From NCBI GenBank assembly GCA_934525845.1, contig CAKSZS010000036.1, positions 1 to 23,823 of the forward strand: a stretch of 23,823 bases of DNA. Direction: 5' to 3'. Under the pieces are notes generated by a model, which searched no databases, was not told where the DNA came from, and saw only the letters and a program-made list of their open reading frames with translations. Each line of letters starts with the position of its first letter. Position 1 is the first letter of the stretch. Shown piece by piece: positions 1-6,282 of this stretch. The position numbers and the translations under genes are program-made. Source of the stretch: an uncultured Faecalibacterium sp. (GTDB lineage Bacteria; Bacillota; Clostridia; Oscillospirales; Ruminococcaceae).

Positions 1-359
1 AGACCGTACTTCTTACGTTCCTTCATACGAGGATCGCGGGTCAGGAAGCCAGCCTTCTTCAGAGCAGGACGGTTCTCGTCGCTCTGCTGCAGCAGGGCGC
101 GGCTCAGGCCGTGGCGGATAGCGCCAGCCTGACCGGAAACACCGCCGCCGGAAACGCGGACGACGACGTCATACTTGCCCTCCAGGCCCAGCAGGACCAG
201 CGGAGAACGGACGATCAGCTTCAGGGTCTCCAGACCGAAGTAGTTGTCGATATCACGATCGTTGATGGTGATCTTACCGGTGCCGGTGTAAACGCGAACG
301 CGGGCAACGGAATCCTTACGACGACCAGTGCCGTAGAAATAAGGTTTGGTTTCGTACAT
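1..359 (-). CDS. rpsI: 30S ribosomal protein S9 (3' end outside window)
   Basis: Small-subunit ribosomal protein whose C-terminal tail reaches the decoding centre near the P-site tRNA. Translating the minus strand from the ATG at 359 gives 119 residues starting MYETKPYFYGTGRRKDSVAR, then the S9 hallmarks VRVSGGGVSGQAGAIRHG and LTRDPRMKERKKYG. The reading is cut off by the window edge, so about the last dozen residues (normally a basic tail ending in SKR) are missing. An AAGGAGG ribosome binding site at 369-375 fixes the start and overlaps the region just after the rplM stop codon, 17 bases upstream. The L13-S9 pairing is the standard bacterial operon, so S9 is expected to be made from the rplM promoter at 866-894. 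Confidence 0.97.
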   Translation of the reverse strand, partial: MYETKPYFYGTGRRKDSVARVRVYTGTGKITINDRDIDNYFGLETLKLIVRSPLVLLGLEGKYDVVVRVSGGGVSGQAGAIRHGLSRALLQQSDENRPALKKAGFLTRDPRMKERKKYG

Positions 360-376
360 ATTCGATTGCCTCCTTC

Positions 377-805
377 TTAGAACTCGATCTTCTCGGGCTT
401 CTGAGCTGCGTGAGCGTGCTCGGCACCCTGGTAGCAGTGCAGGCGGGTCAGAGCCTTAGCACCGATGGTGTTGGAAGGGATCATGCCCTTGACAGCGTAG
501 GTCATGGCCAGATCGCTGTGCTCAGCCATCAGCTTGCTGTACTGGACCTTCTTCAGGCCGCCGATGTACTTGCTGTGGGTGATGTGGAACTTCTGCTCGG
601 CCTTCTTGCCGGTCAGAACAGCCTGGTCGCAGTTGATGACAACAACGAAATCGCCGCAGTCCACGTTGGGGGTGTAATCGACCTTCTGCTTGCCGCGCAG
701 CAGAACAGCGGCCTCAGCAGCGACGTGGCCCAGGCTCTTGCCGGCAGCGTCGAGCAGGTACCACTTGCGCTCGACTTCAGCGGGCTTCACGAGAGTAGTG
801 CTCAT
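377..805 (-). CDS. rplM: 50S ribosomal protein L13
   Basis: Early-assembling large-subunit ribosomal protein that binds 23S rRNA. The 142-residue product has the full family length. It shows the N-terminal ERKWYLLDAAGKSLGHVAA block, the central VDYTPNVDCGDFVVVINC block and the KGMIPSNTIGAKALTRLHCY block typical of L13. The ATG at 805 is preceded by AGGAGG at 814-819, eight bases away. It is the first gene of a two-gene operon with rpsI. A strong promoter lies at 866-894 and the short 5' leader can fold across the ribosome binding site, which fits autogenous control of L13 synthesis as known in other Firmicutes. Confidence 0.98.
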   Translation of the reverse strand: MSTTLVKPAEVERKWYLLDAAGKSLGHVAAEAAVLLRGKQKVDYTPNVDCGDFVVVINCDQAVLTGKKAEQKFHITHSKYIGGLKKVQYSKLMAEHSDLAMTYAVKGMIPSNTIGAKALTRLHCYQGAEHAHAAQKPEKIEF

Positions 806-859
806 ATCTATTTCCTCCTGATAAGCTTTTTGTACGTTTCAGGCGCCGTCTGTGGCGCG
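806..859 (-). promoter_or_regulatory. Candidate L13 autoregulatory leader
   Basis: The predicted 5' leader of rplM is about 54 nt. In the minus-strand RNA a 5-bp stem GCGCC/GGCGC (854-858 with 843-847, six-base loop) is followed by CCTGA (839-843) that can pair with TCAGG (817-821). The latter overlaps the AGGAGG ribosome binding site at 814-819. The two helices compete for base 843, so they either stack with one pair fewer or alternate. L13 leaders are a known ribosomal-protein RNA family in low-GC Gram-positives. I see the pairing directly but cannot confirm a match to that family. Confidence 0.45.
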
Positions 860-865
860 AGTGTC

Positions 866-894
866 AGTATACATCAGAAAAAGGTGCCTGTCAA
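866..894 (-). promoter_or_regulatory. Strong sigma-A promoter for rplM-rpsI with UP-like A-tracts
   Basis: On the minus strand a perfect TTGACA (889-894) is followed by a 17-base spacer and TATACT (866-871). Two A-tracts (six As each on the minus strand, about 900-914) lie directly upstream of the -35, as in UP elements of strong ribosomal promoters. Transcription would start near 859. Confidence 0.85.
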
Positions 895-930
895 CACTCT
901 TTTTTGATTTTTTCGGTGGAAATTTTTGAA

Positions 931-970
931 TCTCTTGAAAGCTCTCTTTTTCTCTTGAAAACTCTCGTTT
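931..970. repeat. 20-bp tandem direct repeat in AT-rich divergent intergenic region
   Basis: Two head-to-tail copies of a 20-base unit (931-950 and 951-970) start TCTCTTGAAA and differ at two positions. They sit in a T-tract-rich stretch (about 900-1010) between the rplM promoter and the promoter of the gene at 1115. T-tracts recurring at roughly helical spacing suggest intrinsic curvature or a protein-binding site. No coding content is seen in 806-1114. Confidence 0.6.
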
Positions 971-1053
971 TTGAATTTTCGATTTTTAAAAAACTTTTTT
1001 GCCGTCCGGCAGAGATTTTCCCCTGCTGCCTGCTACAATTTTGTGTCCGGTTG

Positions 1054-1062
1054 TGCTATACT
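1054..1062 (+). promoter_or_regulatory. Extended -10 promoter for the 1115-5498 operon
   Basis: TGC followed by TATACT makes an extended -10 element (TGnTATACT). No convincing -35 hexamer lies at the right distance, which is common for extended -10 promoters. It stands about 50 bases before the first start codon of the operon. Confidence 0.55.
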
Positions 1063-1114
1063 ATAAAGGATATGGGCAGCGTGCGCTGCACCACTGACAC
1101 AAGGAGAATTTTTC

Positions 1115-1684
1115 ATGCCAAACGACATCGATCACAACACGGCTGCCCAGCGCCGCACCTCCAAACTGCTGGCCGCCATGGCCATCTTCATCTGCCTGGG
1201 CATCGTCGCTTACATCGTGCTGACCCTGCTGGTCAACCGGCAGACCCCTGCCAGCCCCGATACCCATTACACCGGCACCAACGGCGTTTCGGTCTACTAC
1301 GACAGCAGCATCTGGAACATCTGCGACATGGCCGAAGACGACACCCTGGGCACTGTACTGGAACTGGCCACTTCCGATTCCGCCAAGGACGAGGATTACC
1401 AGGCCGTTCTGCTCCAGCGCGGCACCTCCGACAGTTACGAAGATTTCATCGGCCAGTCTGAGAAGGACCTGAAGCAGGCCTACGGCGTCATCAAACCCCG
1501 CAAGGCCAACATCACGGTGGACGGGGCCGCTGTCAGCGCGGTGCGCTGTGATATCCAGACCTACTACGCTGTGCTGGCCACCATTGAATATCCGGACGGT
1601 GATGTGGTATACGTCTCGGCGCTGACCAAGCTGGCCTCCATCAACGACATCGTAAATCTGGTGGAAAGCGTGACCCTGTCATGA
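1115..1684 (+). CDS. Membrane-anchored protein of unknown function
   Basis: I do not recognise the family. The 189-residue product starts with a short polar, basic cytoplasmic segment, then one strongly hydrophobic helix at about residues 18-41. The remaining ~150 residues are a predicted extracytoplasmic domain, a signal-anchor topology. That domain has features loosely like the PsbP/Mog1-type fold (a VYYDSSIWN segment, a YEDFIG segment, and alternating hydrophobic strands near the end), but this is only an impression. The start is set by AAGGAG at 1101-1106. It is the first gene of the operon and its TGA stop overlaps the ATG of the TtcA-like gene (ATGA at 1681-1684), so the two are likely translationally coupled. 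Confidence 0.7.
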   Translation: MPNDIDHNTAAQRRTSKLLAAMAIFICLGIVAYIVLTLLVNRQTPASPDTHYTGTNGVSVYYDSSIWNICDMAEDDTLGTVLELATSDSAKDEDYQAVLLQRGTSDSYEDFIGQSEKDLKQAYGVIKPRKANITVDGAAVSAVRCDIQTYYAVLATIEYPDGDVVYVSALTKLASINDIVNLVESVTLS

Positions 1685-2466
1685 GTGAACCGCGCGCCAT
1701 GCAGCGGCTCTGCGGCCTGATGCGCAAAGCCGTGCAGGATTATGAGATGATCGCCCCCGGCGACCGGGTCATGGTGGGCGTGTCGGGCGGCAAGGACAGC
1801 GTAGCCCTGACCATCGGTCTGGCGATGCTCCGGCAGTACATCGGGTTCGACTACGAAGTGGTGGCCGTCACGCTGGACCCGCAGTTCGACCACCAGCCCA
1901 TGGACTATGCCGCATTGCAGACCCTGTTTGCAAAATACGGCGTTCCTTATGAGATCCGCCGCACCGAGATCGGCCCCATTGTGTTCGAGTACCGTCAGGA
2001 AAAGAACCCCTGCTCCCTCTGCGCCAAGCTCCGCCGGGGTGCCCTGCACACCGCCGCCCAGGAACTGGGCTGCAACAAGGTGGCACTGGGGCATCACCTG
2101 GACGATGCCGTGGAGACCTTTTACATGAACCTCTGGCGGGAAGGCCGCATCGGCTGCTTCTCGCCGGTCACCTACCTTTCCCAGCGGGATCTGACCCTCA
2201 TCCGCCCCATGCTGCTGGCCACCGAATACGAAGTGCAGTGCGCGGTGCGGGAAGAGGGTCTGCCCATCGTCAAGAGCCGCTGCCCCGCTGACGGCGTGAC
2301 CGTGCGGGAGCAGACCAAGGAATTCGTCCGGGAGCGCTGCCGCACCGACCACGCCTTCCGCCAGAAGACCCTGCACGCTTTGCAGGAAAGCGGCATTGAC
2401 GGCTGGCGCCCCGTCCACACTGGACGCGGCAGTTTTACTCCCACAACAAAGAAGGAAGAATCATGA
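1681..2466 (+). CDS. ttcA: TtcA-family tRNA 2-thiolation protein (PP-loop ATPase)
   Basis: Predicted ATP-dependent tRNA thiolase; TtcA makes 2-thiocytidine at position 32 using an iron-sulfur cluster. The PP-loop SGGKDS lies at residues 35-40 and adenylates the target base. The C-x2-C pair (PCSLCAK, Cys111 and Cys114) and a third cysteine in KSRCPADG (Cys201) match the three cluster ligands of TtcA. The GHHLDDAVETF motif near residue 137 is also typical. At 261 residues it is shorter than E. coli TtcA (about 311), as is common in Firmicutes. Both ends use ATGA overlaps, with the membrane protein upstream and alr downstream. A related TtcA/TtuA-type thiolase with another tRNA position remains possible. 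Confidence 0.82.
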   Translation: MSEPRAMQRLCGLMRKAVQDYEMIAPGDRVMVGVSGGKDSVALTIGLAMLRQYIGFDYEVVAVTLDPQFDHQPMDYAALQTLFAKYGVPYEIRRTEIGPIVFEYRQEKNPCSLCAKLRRGALHTAAQELGCNKVALGHHLDDAVETFYMNLWREGRIGCFSPVTYLSQRDLTLIRPMLLATEYEVQCAVREEGLPIVKSRCPADGVTVREQTKEFVRERCRTDHAFRQKTLHALQESGIDGWRPVHTGRGSFTPTTKKEES

Positions 2467-3668
2467 TGCAGACGCAGCCTTTTGAAAAACACGTCTGGGC
2501 CGAGATCGACCTGGACGCTCTCCGCCACAATTTCCGGGCCGTGAAAGCCCGCGCCGGTTCCCTGCCGCTGTGTGCGGTAGTCAAGGCCGACAGCTACGGC
2601 CACGGTGCCGTGCAGTGTGCCCGTGTGTTCGCCGAGGAAGGGGCCGCCTGGCTGGCGGTCAGCTGCCTGACCGAGGCCGTGCAGCTGCGCAAGGGCGGGC
2701 AGACCCTGCCCATTCTGGTGCTGGGCCATGTGCAGCCCAGCTATGCCGCCGCCCTGATCCAGAACGACATCACAGTGGCCTGCTACTCGCTGGGCCAGGC
2801 CCGCGCTTTGAGCCGCGCCGCAGAAACCGCCGGCGGTCAGGTAAAGATCCACCTGGCCATGGACACCGGCATGGGCCGCATCGGTTTTGCCCTGCGCACC
2901 GACTTTGATGCCGCCATCGCTGACGCCCTTGCCGTCTGCACTCTGCCCGGCCTGCAAATGACCGGGATGTTCCAGCATTTTGCGGTGGCGGATGACACCA
3001 GCGAGGACAACATCGCCTACACCGCCGAGCAGCACGCGCTGTTCGTGCAGGCGTTCCATGCGCTGAAAACCGCCGGGCATGAGCCGGAGATCATCCACTG
3101 CGACAACTCCGCCGGCGTCATGCTGCATCCGGACTGGCCCGAGGGCCTGCCCCGGGAGCGCTGCATGGCCCGCCCCGGCATCATTCTGTACGGCTACGAC
3201 CCCAGCGACGAGGTGCGCTTCGGGCAGTTCCAGCCGGTCATGACCCTGAAGACCGTGGTCAGCATGGTCAAGGAAGTCCAGCCCGGCCAGTGCGTCAGCT
3301 ATGGCCGCCGCTTCACCGCCCAGCAGCCCACCAAGGTAGCCACCCTGTGCACCGGCTACGCCGACGGCTATCCCCGCCAGCTGAGCTGCGGACAGGGCAT
3401 CGTGGAGATTCACGGCGTGGCCTGCCCGGTGCTGGGCCGGGTATGCATGGACCAGATGATGGTGGATGTGACCAACGTGCCCAACGTGCAGGAGGACGAT
3501 GAAGCCATCCTGTGGGGCGGCACGGTGAGCGACACCGCCGAGACCATCGCCCGCAAGACCGACACCATCCCCTATGAAGTACTCTGCGGCGTGTCCCGCC
3601 GCGTCCCCCGCGTTTACCGGGACCACGGCGAGACCGTGGCCGTGGAAAACTGGATTCTGGAAGCTTAA
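2463..3668 (+). CDS. alr: Alanine racemase
   Basis: PLP-dependent enzyme that interconverts L- and D-alanine to supply D-Ala for peptidoglycan; cytoplasmic. At 401 residues it has normal family length. The PLP lysine is Lys41 in AVVKADSYGHG, and the second catalytic base is the tyrosine near residue 280 in CVSYGRRFTA. Other family signatures are MDTGMGRIGF, HCDNSAG, MARPGIILYG, TGYADGYPR and GRVCMDQMMVDVT. The ATG at 2463 overlaps the stop of the upstream ttcA gene; a second ATG follows immediately and could also be used. Its position between a tRNA-modification gene and lepA suggests constitutive housekeeping expression. Confidence 0.97.
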   Translation: MMQTQPFEKHVWAEIDLDALRHNFRAVKARAGSLPLCAVVKADSYGHGAVQCARVFAEEGAAWLAVSCLTEAVQLRKGGQTLPILVLGHVQPSYAAALIQNDITVACYSLGQARALSRAAETAGGQVKIHLAMDTGMGRIGFALRTDFDAAIADALAVCTLPGLQMTGMFQHFAVADDTSEDNIAYTAEQHALFVQAFHALKTAGHEPEIIHCDNSAGVMLHPDWPEGLPRERCMARPGIILYGYDPSDEVRFGQFQPVMTLKTVVSMVKEVQPGQCVSYGRRFTAQQPTKVATLCTGYADGYPRQLSCGQGIVEIHGVACPVLGRVCMDQMMVDVTNVPNVQEDDEAILWGGTVSDTAETIARKTDTIPYEVLCGVSRRVPRVYRDHGETVAVENWILEA

Positions 3669-3686
3669 CTCTCTCGGAGGAACTAC

Positions 3687-5498
3687 ATGGCAAGAGACAA
3701 CATCCGCAACTTCTGCATCATTGCGCACATCGACCACGGCAAGTCCACCCTGTCGGACCGCATCCTGGAACTGACCAAGAGCGTGGACGAGCGCACCATG
3801 GAGGACCAGATCCTCGATAACATGGACATCGAGCGCGAGCGCGGCATCACCATCAAGGCCCGTGCCGTGACCATGAACTACACCGCCAAGGACGGCAGGA
3901 CCTACGAGTTCAACCTCATCGACACCCCGGGCCATGTGGACTTCGCCTACGAGGTCAGCCGCAGTCTGGCCGCCTGCGAGGGTGCCATTCTGGTGGTGGA
4001 CGCCACCCAGGGCGTAGAGGCCCAGACCCTGGCCAATACCTATATGGCCCTGGAGCATGATCTGGAACTGGTGCCCATCCTGAACAAGATCGACCTGCCC
4101 AGCGCCCACCCGGACGAGGTGGCGCAGGAAGTGGAAGACGTCATCGGATTGCCCTGCCTGGATGCGCCCCGCGTGTCCGCCAAGACCGGCCTGAACGTGG
4201 ACCAGGTGCTGGAGCGGGTGGTGACCGACATCCCCGCTCCCACCGGCGACCCGGACGCCCCGCTCAAGGCGCTGATCTTTGACAGCATCTATGACAGCTA
4301 CAAGGGCGTCATCGTGTATATCCGCGTGTTCGAGGGCACCGTCAAGCCCGGCGACACCATCCGCCTGATGGCCACCGGGGCCGAGTTCACGCTGGTGGAA
4401 GTGGGCCACATGGGCGCCACCAACCTGACCCCCTGCGCCCAGCTGCAGGCCGGCGAGGTCGGCTACCTGACCGCCAGCATCAAGACCGTGCAGGACACCC
4501 GCGTGGGCGACACGGTCACTCTGGCCAGCAACCCCACCCCGGAGGCTCTGCCCGGCTACCGCCAGGTCAAGCCCATGGTGTTCTGCGGCATCTACCCCGC
4601 CGACGGCGCCAAGTACCCCGACCTGAAGGACGCGCTGGAAAAGCTGCAGCTGAACGATGCCTCCCTGACCTTTGAGCTGGAGACCAGTGCCGCACTGGGC
4701 TTCGGCTTCCGCTGCGGCTTCCTGGGCCTGCTGCACATGGAGATCATCACCGAGCGTCTGGAACGCGAGTTCGATCTGGACATCATCACCACCACGCCCA
4801 GCGTGCGCTACCGCCTGACCCTGACCGACGGCACCGTGGAGATGATCGACAACCCCTCCAGCTACCCGGACCCCTCCAACATCGTCAAGCAGGAAGAGCC
4901 GTTCGTGGACGTGCATCTGTACACCCCCAATGACTATGTGGGCGGTCTGATGGACCTGTGCCAGAACAAGCGCGGCGTGCTCATCGACATGAAGTATCTG
5001 GATGACGTGCGCGTGGACCTGCACTATGCGCTGCCGCTGGGCGAGATCGTGTACGACTTCTTTGACGCCATCAAGAGCCGCAGCCGCGGGTACGCCAGCT
5101 ACGACTACGAGTTCAAGGAGTACCGCGAGAGCGACCTGGTCAAGCTGGACTTCCTGCTGAACGGCGACCCCGTGGACGCGTTGTCCATGATCGTCTTCCG
5201 GGACAACGCCTACGCCAAGGGCCGCCGCATCTGCGAGAAGCTGCGGGACAACATCCCCCGCAACCTGTTCGAGATCCCGGTGCAGGCTGCCATCGGCGGC
5301 AAGATCATCGCCCGCGAAACGGTCAAGGCCATGCGCAAGGACGTGCTGGCCAAGTGCTACGGCGGCGACATCTCCCGCAAGAAGAAGCTGCTGGAAAAGC
5401 AGAAGGAAGGCAAAAAGAAGATGCGCCAGCTGGGCAGCGTCTCCCTTCCCAGCGAGGCCTTTACCGCCGTGCTCAAGCTGGACAGCGACGACGATTGA
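3687..5498 (+). CDS. lepA: Elongation factor 4 (LepA GTPase)
   Basis: Ribosome-associated translational GTPase that back-translocates or remodels stalled ribosomes. The 603 residues match family length. The GTPase motifs are intact: G1 AHIDHGKST at residues 13-21, the switch I segment ERERGITIK, G3 DTPGHVDF, and G4 NKIDLP. Downstream are the EF-G-like domains and the LepA-specific C-terminal domain, with GGDISRKKKLLEKQKEGKKK near the end. The ribosome binding site CGGAGG lies just upstream (about 3674-3679), 18 bases after the alr stop, making it the last gene of the operon. A strong terminator follows at 5519-5554. Confidence 0.98.
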   Translation: MARDNIRNFCIIAHIDHGKSTLSDRILELTKSVDERTMEDQILDNMDIERERGITIKARAVTMNYTAKDGRTYEFNLIDTPGHVDFAYEVSRSLAACEGAILVVDATQGVEAQTLANTYMALEHDLELVPILNKIDLPSAHPDEVAQEVEDVIGLPCLDAPRVSAKTGLNVDQVLERVVTDIPAPTGDPDAPLKALIFDSIYDSYKGVIVYIRVFEGTVKPGDTIRLMATGAEFTLVEVGHMGATNLTPCAQLQAGEVGYLTASIKTVQDTRVGDTVTLASNPTPEALPGYRQVKPMVFCGIYPADGAKYPDLKDALEKLQLNDASLTFELETSAALGFGFRCGFLGLLHMEIITERLEREFDLDIITTTPSVRYRLTLTDGTVEMIDNPSSYPDPSNIVKQEEPFVDVHLYTPNDYVGGLMDLCQNKRGVLIDMKYLDDVRVDLHYALPLGEIVYDFFDAIKSRSRGYASYDYEFKEYRESDLVKLDFLLNGDPVDALSMIVFRDNAYAKGRRICEKLRDNIPRNLFEIPVQAAIGGKIIARETVKAMRKDVLAKCYGGDISRKKKLLEKQKEGKKKMRQLGSVSLPSEAFTAVLKLDSDDD

Positions 5499-5518
5499 TC
5501 GTTTCCCTATACAACGCC

Positions 5519-5554
5519 AAAATGCCGCAGACAGGTTTGTCTGCGGCATTTTTC
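5519..5554. terminator. Bidirectional terminator between lepA and the DUF5662 gene
   Basis: A 15-bp perfect stem (5519-5533 with 5538-5552, loop GGTT) has T-runs on both strands. It terminates lepA on the plus strand and the convergent gene at 5570-6106 on the minus strand. Confidence 0.92.
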
Positions 5555-5569
5555 GTTCTGTTATTCCGT

Positions 5570-6106
5570 TCAGTAATCTTTCTGACAGCCCAGCAGGAAC
5601 TTCATGTACTGGAAAGTACGGTCCGGCCCGATGTCCCGCACCATCTTCAGCAGCTTTTCCAGCAGGGCGCGGGTGTCCGGGTGCAGCAGGTAGTGGTCTT
5701 TGCTGCGCTCGTAGTAATCCCAGGCGGCAGCATCGGTGTACTTGTCGCCCAGATAAATCTTGCTGGCGGCCACCCGGTCGCACACCATCTCGCAGACGTA
5801 GCGCAGGGGCATCTTCATGCCGGTCAGGCCCGCTTTGGTGGTGCTGTAGTCGATCCAGTATTCCAGGTGGTGCTTGTTGCGTCCCTTGTGGTGCAGCCAT
5901 GCCGAGGTGTAGCCCTTGGCGGCGCGTTCGGCTTCGTTGGGGCTGTGGTCGCCCTGGTAGTAGATGCAGCCCGGGATGAACTCGGTGGGGCTGTATTTGC
6001 TCAGGTCGTGGGCCAGACCCTGCTCGTACAGGCCGCAGGCAAAGCAGTATTTCATCACCAGCAGCTTGTGCCGGGTGATCGTCTCAAAATGTCCTTTGAT
6101 GTTCAT
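5570..6106 (-). CDS. DUF5662 family protein
   Basis: 178-residue protein of a family known mainly from Firmicutes and their phages, with no assigned biochemical role. It is rich in His, Asp and Tyr. Notable segments are HDLSKYSPTEF, a SAWLHHKGRNKHHLEYW block and an MVCDRVAASK segment. The H-D and HHKxxNKHHxEYW pattern resembles metal-dependent HD-type proteins, but this is inference. The ATG at 6106 is chosen because AGGAGG lies at 6115-6120, eight bases upstream; longer in-frame readings to 6223 would run into a repeat element. It is monocistronic, convergent with lepA and preceded by two hairpin repeats. Confidence 0.8.
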   Translation of the reverse strand: MNIKGHFETITRHKLLVMKYCFACGLYEQGLAHDLSKYSPTEFIPGCIYYQGDHSPNEAERAAKGYTSAWLHHKGRNKHHLEYWIDYSTTKAGLTGMKMPLRYVCEMVCDRVAASKIYLGDKYTDAAAWDYYERSKDHYLLHPDTRALLEKLLKMVRDIGPDRTFQYMKFLLGCQKDY

Positions 6107-6137
6107 TTGCTGTTCCTCCTTGGCTTCCACATACACA

Positions 6138-6183
6138 ACTCCCCCAGTCGCTTTACAGCGACAGCCCCCTCGGGGAGGGGGCT
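6138..6183 (+). repeat. Double-hairpin intergenic repeat, copy 1
   Basis: Two consecutive stems follow a run of cytosines: GTCGCT/AGCGAC (6147-6152 with 6157-6162) and a 9-bp GC-rich stem (6163-6171 with 6175-6183, loop GGG). It shares layout with the copy at 6233-6282 and the pair at 17564-17685: short lead-in, small stem, then a longer C-run/G-run stem. Non-coding. Confidence 0.7.
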
Positions 6184-6232
6184 TGAATGAAGTGAAGCGG
6201 ACAAAGGCGTAGCTTTCGTGCAATCTAAAGCA

Positions 6233-6282
6233 CCCTCATCAATCACCTGCGGTGACAGCTTCCCCCGACCGGGGGAAGCCTT
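6233..6282 (+). repeat. Double-hairpin intergenic repeat, copy 2
   Basis: The lead-in CCCTCATCAA is followed by a stem TCACC/GGTGA (6243-6247 with 6251-6255) and a 9-bp stem GCTTCCCCC/GGGGGAAGC (6258-6266 with 6271-6279). The element runs into the stop codon of the glycosyltransferase gene (TAA at 6282-6284, minus strand), so it may act as that gene's terminator or mRNA 3' stabiliser. Confidence 0.72.

Noticed and set aside
2172..5900. A 1242-codon open frame on the minus strand across alr and lepA.
   Set aside because: It is antisense to two full-length, motif-complete enzymes, has no family features, and its His/Val/Gly-rich composition is the usual mirror of GC-rich codon use.
6121..6282. 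Regularly spaced palindromes as a small CRISPR array.
   Set aside because: The two units differ in sequence, have no equal-length spacers and no cas genes lie nearby.
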